A DNA stretch of 14,030 bases from GWF2-43-63 sp964559205 (GCA_964559205.1 CAZLHV010000073.1:1-14030); one strand, 5' to 3'. Shown: positions 7,196 to 13,892, numbered from the stretch's first letter. Translations and numbers: made by a program. Notes: generated by a model from the letters alone, not told the origin.

Positions 7196-7441
7196 ATGGA
7201 TAACGAGATGCAGGATTTCATAAAAAAGATTGAAGCTGAATTTGATGAGATTCCGGAAGGATTTCTGAAACCCGAAACCCGTTTCAGGGAAGGATTTGAA
7301 TGGACATCAGTCAACGCATTAATTTTGTTCTCTATGATCAATATTGAATATGAGGTCATTATGACAGCCGAAGATTTGCATCGCTCTGAAACGGTGGAAG
7401 ATTTGTTTCGTATTGTGCAGGAAAAACAAAAGAATGGCTGA
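7196..7441 (+). CDS. Acyl carrier protein, atypical
   Basis: This small acidic helical protein of 81 residues has ACP proportions. The segment FEWTSVNALILFSMINIEYEV (34-54) aligns with the ACP helix II region, putting Ser38 as the phosphopantetheine attachment site. The usual DSL is TSV: the Asp before the serine is Thr and the Leu after it is Val, while the downstream hydrophobic helix and ITAEDL-like part (MTAEDLHRSETVEDLFRIV) are normal. It likely holds the acyl chain for the KAS III and SDR encoded next. The stop overlaps the KAS III start by eight bases (ATGGCTGA). It is a dedicated ACP, not the fatty-acid AcpP, judging from its sequence and context. Confidence 0.88.
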   Translation: MDNEMQDFIKKIEAEFDEIPEGFLKPETRFREGFEWTSVNALILFSMINIEYEVIMTAEDLHRSETVEDLFRIVQEKQKNG

Positions 7442-8501
7442 CACCACATTGAATCATATTTCTGTTCGCGGGATTTCTGCCTGTGTGCCGCCTGACATCT
7501 ACGAAATCAGCGATTACAGCCTGTTTGGACCCGGAGAAGCAGAAAACTTCATGAAAACCGTTGGCGTTCACCAACGCAGGCAGGCCCGGAAAGGGCTGAC
7601 CACATCAGACCTTTGTGCTGCTGCTGCCGAAAGACTCATTTCAAGCCTCAACTGGGACAAAGCCAGCATCGATGTGCTGGTATTTGTAACACAGTCGGCC
7701 GACTATATCATCCCTGCGACAGCCATCATTCTTCAGCACCGACTTGGTCTTGATCAGCATTGTCTGGCTTTTGACATCAACCTTGGTTGCTCAGGATATG
7801 TCATAGGTTTGCAAACAGTTGCTTCACTTTTGAGTGAACACGGAATCAAAAGGGCGATGATGCTGGCGGGTGATGTTCCTTCGGCCAACATGTCATTTGA
7901 AGATAAATCCACTTTCCCTTTGTTTGGCGATGCAGGTAGTGCCACGGCATTGGAATTCAGCGAAAACGCCCCTTCAATGCATTTTGTTTCAGCCAGCGAT
8001 GGCAGTCAGTACGATGCCTTATATATTCCTGCCGGGGGCATGAGAAATCTTGCAAGCCCGGAGTCCTTTCAAATGAAAGAGTTTCCCGGTGGCATCAAGC
8101 GAAACGACACCCATCTTGTGCTTGATGGTCTGCGGATTTTCAACTTCAGCATTACGCAGGTTCCGATACAAATAAAAGCATTGCTGCAAAAAACAGGGCA
8201 TGAGATCGATGCTATCGACTGTTTTTTTCTGCACCAGGCCAACCTGATTATGAATGAAACCATTCGTAAAAAACTTCGCATTTTGCCTGAAAAGTTTCCA
8301 TATTCGATAAAAGAATTCGGAAACACTTCGGCCGGAAGCATTCCATTGACCATATGCCATCATCTGGGTAAAACGGAGAAAACCGGGAAAATGAAATGGC
8401 TGCTTTCTGGCTTCGGCATAGGACTATCATGGGCATCGGTCATTCTTGATATTCAGCAGGCACTCATTCTTCCGGTTTTTGATTATGAATACGAAAAATG
8501 A
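7434..8501 (+). CDS. 3-oxoacyl-ACP synthase III (FabH-like)
   Basis: This 355-residue KAS III-type thiolase-fold enzyme condenses a short acyl starter with malonyl-ACP to give a 3-oxoacyl-ACP. The full catalytic triad is present: Cys119 in DINLGCSGYV, His267 in FFLHQANLI and Asn297 in EFGNTSAGS. The C-terminal GFGIGLSWAS glycine motif is also there. In E. coli FabH the HQAN motif is followed by LR, with the Arg important for ACP docking; here it is LI, so the ACP interface differs, possibly to suit the neighbouring atypical ACP. The start at 7434 is preferred over an in-frame ATG at 7413 because it gives the translation-coupling overlap with the ACP stop and the usual length. It overlaps the SDR gene by 17 bases. 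Substrate chain length cannot be read from the sequence. Confidence 0.93.
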   Translation: MADTTLNHISVRGISACVPPDIYEISDYSLFGPGEAENFMKTVGVHQRRQARKGLTTSDLCAAAAERLISSLNWDKASIDVLVFVTQSADYIIPATAIILQHRLGLDQHCLAFDINLGCSGYVIGLQTVASLLSEHGIKRAMMLAGDVPSANMSFEDKSTFPLFGDAGSATALEFSENAPSMHFVSASDGSQYDALYIPAGGMRNLASPESFQMKEFPGGIKRNDTHLVLDGLRIFNFSITQVPIQIKALLQKTGHEIDAIDCFFLHQANLIMNETIRKKLRILPEKFPYSIKEFGNTSAGSIPLTICHHLGKTEKTGKMKWLLSGFGIGLSWASVILDIQQALILPVFDYEYEK

Positions 8502-9228
8502 TACATTTCTTGTTGTCGGCGCAGGCTCAGGCATTGGCTTTCAGCTAAGCCAACACCTGATGCAGGAAAACAATCTTATCCTGACCGCAAGGGACGCTGA
8601 ACAATTAAAATTAAAATTTGCAGGCCTTTCTGACAAATCAAATGTCGAGTTTCAATCGCTCGACGTAAGTTCTCATGAACAGATTGAGTCCTTTGCCGCT
8701 CAGTGTCCGGCGGTGAGCGGTTTGATATATTGTCCGGGCCTGGCATCGGCTGTACCAGCACGACACATCAGAGCAAATCATTTGCAGCCGTTGATGGATG
8801 TGAATTTTACCGGTGCGGTTTTACTCACCGGAGCCCTGCTCAGATTAAAAAAAATCAGCAATGGTGCATCACTGGTGTTTCTTTCGAGCGAAGCCGTGCG
8901 GGTTCCCTATTTTGGCAGCGCATTGTATTCTGCATCGAAAGCGGCACTCGAAGCTTATGCACTGGCACTTGCCAATGAATTACAGCCGAAAAAAATCAGA
9001 GTAAATGTGGTTTCACCAGCTTTTGTCGAAACAGGCATGATGAATGATGCAGCCCGGCAAATGTCGGCTGACTTTATTGATCAGATGCGAAAAATGCATC
9101 CCGAAGCATTCGGAAATGCCAGTGAGTTGGCCGAGATCATCGCATTTCTTCTCAGTAAAAGAAGCCAGCTGATCAATGGTCAGATCATAAAAACCGGTCG
9201 CTTCAACATCAACATACCTGCATTATGA
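8485..9228 (+). CDS. SDR-family oxidoreductase (FabG-like)
   Basis: This 247-residue classical short-chain dehydrogenase/reductase has the cofactor loop VVGAGSGIG (10-18), the active-site Asn107 in VNFTG, Ser135 in FLSSEAV, and Tyr148 and Lys152 in YSASKAAL. The usual NNAG is YCPG (82-85). SPAFVETGM (177-185) is the typical post-catalytic loop. Next to a KAS III and an ACP, the expected reaction is NADPH-dependent reduction of 3-oxoacyl-ACP to 3-hydroxyacyl-ACP, though a sugar or other ketone is possible. The start at 8485 puts the cofactor loop at the usual distance from the N terminus and lies inside the KAS III 3' end. The stop overlaps the GT2 start (ATGA). Confidence 0.92.
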   Translation: MNTKNDTFLVVGAGSGIGFQLSQHLMQENNLILTARDAEQLKLKFAGLSDKSNVEFQSLDVSSHEQIESFAAQCPAVSGLIYCPGLASAVPARHIRANHLQPLMDVNFTGAVLLTGALLRLKKISNGASLVFLSSEAVRVPYFGSALYSASKAALEAYALALANELQPKKIRVNVVSPAFVETGMMNDAARQMSADFIDQMRKMHPEAFGNASELAEIIAFLLSKRSQLINGQIIKTGRFNINIPAL

Positions 9229-10148
9229 CACAAAATCCGGATGTATCATTCGTTGTCCCTGTCTTTAACGCAGGCAATAGACCAGCGGTCTTGACGAAAG
9301 ATATTCTCGAAGAAACTTCAAAAGCAGGCCTGCGCGTCGAAATTATTTTAGTGAATGATGGCAGCACCGATGAATCATGGGAAACGATTGTTTCATTAGC
9401 CGATGCTTATCCCGATTCAGTTAAAGGGATCAACCTGATGCGCAACCGAGGACAGCATCATGCCACGCTGTGCGGTTTAATGCATGCTGCTGGTTCCGAC
9501 ATCATCACCATGGACGATGATCATGTCTTTTCGGCAGCACAGGCTTTGGAATTGCTTCGGTATATGCAATCAGGAAAACTTGATCTTGCGTGGGGCCTTG
9601 CCGAAAAACAACCTCACAGCGTTGGAAGGAATCTTGGACGCTACCTCCTGTACATCAGTTCGTCGATTGGCACAAAGAAAGTTGCAGGCGCTTCTTTCAG
9701 AGCCATGAAAGGAAACCTTGTGCGACATCTTTCAAACAAAGGTGATATTGTATTCCTCGACGATTTACTGACTCAAATTACTCAACATGTTGGCTATTGT
9801 GTATTTAAAACTGAAAAAACCTCATTAAAAAGCCGTTATCGTGGTTCGGCTCTGCTTAAAATGGCACTGAGAGTGATGCTGTTTTATTCGGGATTTCCTT
9901 TACGTATGATGACATATGCCGGGTTTATCGGCTCAATGATCAGTGGACTCGCCGGGTTGTACTATCTCGTTAAAAAACTATTTTTTCGAGCTCCCGAAGG
10001 GTACACATCGGTCATTGTAGCCATTTTATTTTCCGCTTCTGCGCTGATGTTAGGAATGGGTATTCTGGGCGAATACCTTTATAGAATCCATGGCCGCCGA
10101 CACGAAGCCGATTCATATCATGTGAGAGAAATCAAAGGTCGTTCATGA
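9225..10148 (+). CDS. Polyprenyl-phosphate glycosyltransferase, GT2 (DPM/GtrB/ArnC-like)
   Basis: A GT-A domain (residues 7-220) is followed by two membrane helices (about 229-250 and 261-283). VSFVVPVFN, VNDGSTDES (43-51; nucleotide binding) and TMDDDH (95-100; metal-binding DXD) are visible, as is NRGQHHATLCG (74-84), typical of this branch. The end LGMGILGEYLYRIHGR (276-291) is the classic C terminus of enzymes that put a sugar on undecaprenyl or dolichyl phosphate. Such lipid-linked sugars are the donors of GT-C enzymes, so it probably feeds the TMTC-like protein at the head of the operon. No flippase gene (GtrA-like) is in the window. The sugar is unknown. It overlaps both neighbours by four bases. 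Confidence 0.92.
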   Translation: MTQNPDVSFVVPVFNAGNRPAVLTKDILEETSKAGLRVEIILVNDGSTDESWETIVSLADAYPDSVKGINLMRNRGQHHATLCGLMHAAGSDIITMDDDHVFSAAQALELLRYMQSGKLDLAWGLAEKQPHSVGRNLGRYLLYISSSIGTKKVAGASFRAMKGNLVRHLSNKGDIVFLDDLLTQITQHVGYCVFKTEKTSLKSRYRGSALLKMALRVMLFYSGFPLRMMTYAGFIGSMISGLAGLYYLVKKLFFRAPEGYTSVIVAILFSASALMLGMGILGEYLYRIHGRRHEADSYHVREIKGRS

Positions 10149-10816
10149 TTATTTCGATGTACAACATCAGCCTTGTTTCGCTCGGGAGGTCTCATCTGGA
10201 GCTTGTTCGGAACGCCCGGAACAGTGAATTCATCCAAAGCCGGATGTTGTACCGACAAGCAATTACGTCGTGGCAGCAGGCCCTGTGGTACAAATCACTG
10301 AGTCAGGAAAAAGATTTTTATTTTTTAATCTGCACCGACGAAAACATTCACGGTTTGATTAATGTTAAAAACATAGATTTTAACAACGGCGATTCTGAAT
10401 CAGGCCTGTTTATCTGGAACAAAAAAGCGCTTGAGAGTCCTTTGCCTGTGCTTGCCAGCTGGACACTCAGTCATGCTGGGTATGGCGTGCTGGGAGGAAA
10501 TCACACCATCATCAGGGTGCTGAAAAACAACGAAACAGCCGTCAATTTCAATCTTGCATTGGGATTCAGCATTGTTTCCTCTGCGGATGATTTTTATGTC
10601 ATGAAGCAAACTTCGCAAAGTTTTTTACAAGCTACTGCCCATGACCGAAAAAGGTATGTTGAAGCCAGCGGGATTGACGAAGCAATGCATGTTAGTTTTG
10701 GCGATCATGAACATGATGATTTTTGGGAGCAATGTATGCCCTTATTTTCCGCATCGGGGTCCATGAAAAGCAATCATTTAGGTAACAGAAAATACAGGCT
10801 ATTTCCTTCGCTTTGA
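10145..10816 (+). CDS. GNAT-family N-acyltransferase (PseH-like N-terminal part)
   Basis: In this 223-residue protein, residues 8-160 look like a GNAT domain of the type found in nucleotide-amino-sugar acetyltransferases. LELVRNARNSEFIQSRM (18-34) resembles the start of PseH-like proteins, and RVLKNNETAVNFNLALGF (124-141) is the GNAT motif in which a N-x-x-A-x-x-hydrophobic stretch leads to a GF. The classical acyl-CoA loop (Q/RxxGxG/A) is weak; SHAGYGVLGG (109-118) is in its place. The C-terminal 60 residues (about 163-223) are not recognised. It ends the operon, translationally coupled to the GT2. Together with the ACP module it may transfer an acyl group to an amino sugar. Its last 18 bases overlap the convergent sulfotransferase gene. 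Confidence 0.78.
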   Translation: MIISMYNISLVSLGRSHLELVRNARNSEFIQSRMLYRQAITSWQQALWYKSLSQEKDFYFLICTDENIHGLINVKNIDFNNGDSESGLFIWNKKALESPLPVLASWTLSHAGYGVLGGNHTIIRVLKNNETAVNFNLALGFSIVSSADDFYVMKQTSQSFLQATAHDRKRYVEASGIDEAMHVSFGDHEHDDFWEQCMPLFSASGSMKSNHLGNRKYRLFPSL

Positions 10817-11869
10817 TTGCCCAAACAAACGTCCATAAGTGTTTTCGAACAGAGAAGGACTAAACACGAGTTTGAGGCGAAACGAGAATGGCAGGAGTCT
10901 GAACAATATGCCAAGCATGCGCTGAATTGATGCATGAATGAGTAATGGAATAAAAAGCGGCCACGATATAAAGTGGTATTTTTGAACTGGCTGATAGCCC
11001 AGCTTTTTCATCGTTGATTTACAAACAGCTTCAATTCTTCTGACCTGACGACTTTTTAGAGACTGTTGCCATTGAGTGATTTTATCAGGGTCTGGTGGAA
11101 GCAGCGATGAAGTGCCAAGTGAAACTATGGCTTCCTTGTCTAATCCATAGACCTTCTTCAGTACTTCCTTCTGCTCATAATACTGCATCATTTCAGGTTG
11201 AAAAGCAATGCCCAAAAAGTCGCAAACCTGCAATAACGATGTGCTGGTTGAATGCACCATTGATTCGTAACATAATGGCATGACCTTACCGGGCATTTCG
11301 TTTGCAAGTCGCACCAATGCTTTCTGAACTTTGTTCCAGTGGAGTGCGTTTGCCGAAACAAGTCTGCTTCCGAAAGGCATTGAGATGATTGAGTTCACCT
11401 GAGCCCGCGGATCGCGATAAAGATGAATCACTTTTATTTCCGGCAGGATGTTCATCAGCTGAGTGACCTGAAGTGCATAGGCAGGTTCTTTTAACACAAT
11501 TGCCCTGATTTGCGTTTTCGGAAATACGCTCCGGAACATTGAAATCACCATTCTGCATGCATCGGCATAATACAAACCTTCCGACACTTTGTTTCTCAGT
11601 GCTGAACGCAGATCATTGATATCGACCCGCCAGCGCTTCAGCGACCAAAACTCATATCGGATATCTTTCTGAATCCAAGATAAAAAGAGTTCCACATCAG
11701 ATTCCGTAAATGCAGCCCTATGATGAAACAGTGGTTCATACAATGGGATAAACGGAAACTCAGTGGCAACAAGCACTTCGGGATGGGCATCAAGAAATCC
11801 GCGGAGCATGTTGGTACCCGAACGTGCACTTCCTGTGATAAGAAAAAGAGGTGTTTGCATGTCCGTCAT
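10799..11869 (-). CDS. Sulfotransferase family protein
   Basis: This 356-residue PAPS-dependent sulfotransferase-type protein has the 5'-phosphosulfate loop ITGSARSGTNMLRGFLD (11-27) and the 3'-phosphate motif HLYRDPRAQVNS (149-160). EFPF at 37-40 follows the first helix at the usual place for a catalytic/substrate loop. A hydrophobic stretch at about 303-330 (FISWPLFIPLLIHASIQRM) may sit on or in the membrane. It belongs to the broad Sulfotransfer family that acts on glycans, lipids and other alcohols; the acceptor cannot be told. The start at 11869 overlaps the stop of the upstream sulfotransferase gene (ATGA), so the two are co-expressed. Its stop lies inside the 3' end of the GNAT gene. 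Confidence 0.9.
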   Translation of the reverse strand: MTDMQTPLFLITGSARSGTNMLRGFLDAHPEVLVATEFPFIPLYEPLFHHRAAFTESDVELFLSWIQKDIRYEFWSLKRWRVDINDLRSALRNKVSEGLYYADACRMVISMFRSVFPKTQIRAIVLKEPAYALQVTQLMNILPEIKVIHLYRDPRAQVNSIISMPFGSRLVSANALHWNKVQKALVRLANEMPGKVMPLCYESMVHSTSTSLLQVCDFLGIAFQPEMMQYYEQKEVLKKVYGLDKEAIVSLGTSSLLPPDPDKITQWQQSLKSRQVRRIEAVCKSTMKKLGYQPVQKYHFISWPLFIPLLIHASIQRMLGILFRLLPFSFRLKLVFSPSLFENTYGRLFGQSKRRK

Positions 11870-12909
11870 GAAGTTGACCCCCTTTGTTGTTTACGGCGAT
11901 TAAGCATGAGTGCAAGACGTGCAAGTAGCCAAGGGTGCCATCGTCCAAACGATATCGTGTGAATGATGAATCCAAACACGCGGAGCGATTGCGCAGCTAC
12001 CACCGAAGGAATTCCCAACAAAAAATAAAACCATCGATATTTACAATCTGGCTGCTCATAGCCAGCTAGCTTTATGCTCTTCCCCGCCCATGCAGCAGCA
12101 ATCCGGTGTCTGCGTGCTGCAGGATGAACCGGGATGGATGCATCGGCATCTTTTACATTCATAAGCAGGGATCGGTGTGCACCCTGTAATGCCTGGCCAA
12201 AGGTTGCCTCCAAAGCATGAGTTTCGTTGAAGTGGATCATGCTTTCATGATAGGATATGTCGAGAAAAGCACATGCCTTCTCCATTGCAAGCTTTGGATC
12301 TGAAACAATGTCCTCGTAACGAAGCACCATCGTGTTCTCAGGAAACATGGACATGTCGCTAAGGCTTAATCGTACCGATTTGCGCCAGTTGAAAGCAATA
12401 AATGCAGGCCAGTGCAATTCAAAACCAGCCCTAAACACCGAATCAACGACATTGAACAGATGTCTTCGAAGGAAGATGAATTTTGCATCAGGAAACATGT
12501 TGCGAATTCTTCTGACATGCAGTGAATAGAGCGGGTTTTTATCGCCAATCATCTTTATCGAGGATTTTTGATATGGTGAGCGATACAAAAGCATGACACG
12601 ACGATATACCTCAGCTGTACTAACCGGATCGCTATCGGCAAATGCTTCTTCCAACGCCGCTTTCAATTCTGAATGACTGATTTTAACGTCCCTGAATTTC
12701 GGGCATTTGGTGAGCACCGAAAAAAGGCGGCCGGCATCTTTACTTCCAATGCTACTGCCAAAACGACGCAGACAATAAAGCACAGGGTACTCCGGCGGGA
12801 TACACACTTGGGGATGTGCATCGAACATGCTTCGCAGCATGGTGGTTCCCGACCGGGTCCGGCCCATGATAAAAAAATGCGGGATCGTCTGCTGCTCGTT
12901 TTTTTTCAT
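11866..12909 (-). CDS. Sulfotransferase family protein (paralogue)
   Basis: This 347-residue protein is similar in layout to its downstream neighbour: 5'-PSB loop IMGRTRSGTTMLRSMFDAHP (14-33), then PPEYPV (38-43). The 3'-phosphate region reads FLRRHLFNVVDS (146-157) where the usual form is RDPRxxxxS, so the Asp-Pro is replaced by Arg-His. A short hydrophobic segment occurs near the C terminus (about 290-320: WFYFLLGIPSVVAAQSLRVF). The start at 12909 is preferred over the upstream ATG at 12975, because the latter would include the tRNA-Pro promoter in the coding sequence and add a tail without family resemblance. The two sulfotransferases are probably an old duplication with different acceptors. 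A TAAATTTG promoter element lies only eight bases upstream of this start. Confidence 0.88.
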   Translation of the reverse strand: MKKNEQQTIPHFFIMGRTRSGTTMLRSMFDAHPQVCIPPEYPVLYCLRRFGSSIGSKDAGRLFSVLTKCPKFRDVKISHSELKAALEEAFADSDPVSTAEVYRRVMLLYRSPYQKSSIKMIGDKNPLYSLHVRRIRNMFPDAKFIFLRRHLFNVVDSVFRAGFELHWPAFIAFNWRKSVRLSLSDMSMFPENTMVLRYEDIVSDPKLAMEKACAFLDISYHESMIHFNETHALEATFGQALQGAHRSLLMNVKDADASIPVHPAARRHRIAAAWAGKSIKLAGYEQPDCKYRWFYFLLGIPSVVAAQSLRVFGFIIHTISFGRWHPWLLARLALMLNRRKQQRGSTS

Positions 12910-12917
12910 TTCTACGA

Positions 12918-12925
12918 CAAATTTA
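12918..12925 (-). promoter_or_regulatory. -7 element of the sulfotransferase pair
   Basis: Minus-strand TAAATTTG fits TAnnTTTG but lies only eight bases before the ATG at 12909, so transcripts would be nearly leaderless. No matching -33 (the 19-base position reads AATA). Its upstream region overlaps the oppositely directed tRNA-Pro promoter. Confidence 0.4.
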
Positions 12926-12935
12926 GTATTAATAA

Positions 12936-12966
12936 CTTGGTTGGTATTAAATAATTTGTACATTTG
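12936..12966 (+). promoter_or_regulatory. tRNA-Pro promoter
   Basis: CTTG at 12936-12939, exactly 19 bases, then TACATTTG at 12959-12966, ten bases before the tRNA. This is the best promoter match in the window. Confidence 0.8.
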
Positions 12967-12975
12967 CACCCGCAA

Positions 12976-13050
12976 CGGGGTATAGCGTAGCCCGGCTAGC
13001 GCGCCTGCTTTGGGAGCAGGAGGTCGCAGGTTCGAATCCTGCTACCCCGA
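12976..13050 (+). tRNA. tRNA-Pro(TGG)
   Basis: Acceptor arms CGGGGTA (12976-12982) and TACCCCG (13043-13049) pair fully, discriminator A at 13050. The anticodon stem CCTGC/GCAGG encloses the loop TTTGGGA, giving anticodon TGG. The T arm has the GGTTCGAATCC core. CCA is not encoded. It has its own promoter upstream and a hairpin terminator downstream. Confidence 0.96.
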
Positions 13051-13057
13051 CAATCAT

Positions 13058-13089
13058 AAATCCAACACGTAGTGTGTTGGATTTTTTTA
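13058..13089 (+). terminator. tRNA-Pro terminator
   Basis: TCCAACAC (13061-13068) pairs with GTGTTGGA (13074-13081) around a five-base loop, extended by AAA/TTT, and is followed by a run of seven Ts. It is a strong intrinsic terminator eight bases after the tRNA. Confidence 0.88.
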
Positions 13090-13090
13090 T

Positions 13091-13123
13091 ATCCCATAGC
13101 CATGCTCGCATGAGCAATGGGAT
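13091..13123. repeat. Inverted-repeat element after the terminator
   Basis: ATCCCAT (13091-13097) pairs with ATGGGAT (13117-13123), and TGCTC (13103-13107) with GAGCA (13112-13116), giving a two-part hairpin with a five-base bulge on one side. It is followed by an A-run, not a T-run, so it is not a normal rightward terminator. Confidence 0.65.
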
Positions 13124-13138
13124 TAAAAAAATACAGCA

Positions 13139-13533
13139 TTTTCGCGCAGCGAAAATGGATTTTTGATTGTCTCTCCCCTATTTACAGGATCACGGTGAGC
13201 AAAGCGAGCCGTAATCCTGTAGCCTCGTAGCGAATATTTTCGCGCAGCGAAAATGGATTTTTGATTGTTTCACCCCCACCTTCAGGATCACGTTGAGCGT
13301 AGCGAGCCATAATCCTGTTGCCTTGTAGAGAATAAGTTTTCGCGCAGCGAAAATGGATTTTTGATTGTTTCTCCCCCACCTACAGGATCACGGTGAACGT
13401 AGCGAGCCGTAATCCTGTTGCCTCGTAAAGAATAAGTTTTCGCGCAGCGAAAATGGATTTTCGATTGTCTCTCCCCTATTTACAGGATCACGGTGAACGT
13501 AGCGAGCCGTAATCCTGTGCCTTGTAGAGAATT
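13139..13533. repeat. Tandem array of four ~100-bp palindromic units
   Basis: Units start with TTTTCGCGCAGCGAAAATGG at 13139, 13237, 13337 and 13437 (periods 98, 100, 100). Each unit has two hairpins: TTTTCGC-GCA-GCGAAAA, and an arm starting CAGGATCACG that pairs with one ending AATCCTG (in unit one, ACAGGAT at 13184-13190 with ATCCTGT at 13214-13220). Between them is a conserved GATTTTTGATTGT-C-TCCCC-type spacer. After the fourth unit a short fragment (TTATTCGCGAATGGG, 13533-13547) looks like a decayed start of a fifth. Open frames on the minus strand within it are repeat-encoded and shift between copies, so I call it non-coding. Confidence 0.92.
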
Positions 13534-13547
13534 TATTCGCGAATGGG

Positions 13548-13660
13548 AAATCAGCTTTTGAAAAATCTACTGCATATATATAAGGATTGAAACAAAAAAA
13601 AGAAAATGGAGAACATATAATAGCATTAAAGCTCACTTATTCAAACAATTAATACAATTA
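13548..13660. other. AT-rich intergenic stretch, nothing recognised
   Basis: Between the array and the tRNA-Arg promoter there is AT-rich sequence with a TATATATA run and a poly-A stretch. I see no gene, RNA or convincing hairpin in it. Confidence 0.5.
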
Positions 13661-13693
13661 TTTGTCTTTTATCACAGAAAATCATTACTTTTG
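13661..13693 (+). promoter_or_regulatory. tRNA-Arg promoter
   Basis: TTTG at 13661-13664 and TACTTTTG at 13686-13693 with a 21-base spacer, 16 bases before the tRNA. Confidence 0.72.
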
Positions 13694-13708
13694 CACTCCT
13701 AAAAAATT

Positions 13709-13782
13709 GGTCCTGTAGCTCAGCTGGATAGAGCAGCAGCCTTCTAAGCTGCGGGTCGTGGGTTCGAATCCCGCCGGGATCA
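13709..13782 (+). tRNA. tRNA-Arg(TCT)
   Basis: Acceptor arms GGTCCTG (13709-13715) and CGGGATC (13775-13781) pair with two G-U pairs, discriminator A at 13782. The anticodon stem GCAGC/GCTGC encloses CTTCTAA, giving anticodon TCT. The D arm (GCTC...GAGC) and the T arm (GGTTCGAATCC) are standard. CCA is not encoded. Confidence 0.96.
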
Positions 13783-13786
13783 CTAA

Positions 13787-13892
13787 GAGACAAATCCGCA
13801 AGGAAAAACTTCACCCCGAAAACCACGGAGCTTGCTCATGTTGGGATTCGGGGTGAAGTTTTTGGTTTCTGAAAGAAACCCGGATTTGTCTC
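13787..13892. repeat. Nested palindrome downstream of tRNA-Arg
   Basis: An outer inverted repeat, GAGACAAATCCG (13787-13798) with CGGATTTGTCTC (13881-13892), encloses a perfect 17-bp inner one, AAAAACTTCACCCCGAA (13804-13820) with TTCGGGGTGAAGTTTTT (13847-13863). The inner loop contains a further GAGC-TT-GCTC hairpin. It begins five bases after the tRNA. No open frame is present inside, so it is not a transposon carrying its own enzyme; a MITE-like or terminator-derived element is possible. Confidence 0.85.
13804..13863 (+). terminator. Probable tRNA-Arg terminator
   Basis: The 17-bp inner stem ends in TTTTT on its 3' side, 22 bases after the tRNA, so it can act as an intrinsic terminator. 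The loop of 26 bases is long for a simple terminator, and the symmetry (AAAAA at the 5' side) would allow it to work in both directions. Confidence 0.55.

Noticed and set aside
3704..10816. Polyketide or aryl-polyene pigment cluster
   Set aside because: There is a KAS III but no KAS II/chain-length-factor pair, dehydratase or thioesterase, and the flanking enzymes are glycosyltransferases, so a glycan acyl group fits better.
13182..13636. Two minus-strand open frames in the 100-bp array
   Set aside because: They are translations of the palindromic repeats, change frame between copies, and have no promoter or start context.
13641..13826. Minus-strand 61-codon frame across tRNA-Arg with the text GGIRTHDPQLRRLLLYPAEL
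   Set aside because: This is the well-known spurious translation of the antisense strand of a tRNA-Arg gene; it is a shadow of the tRNA at 13709-13782.
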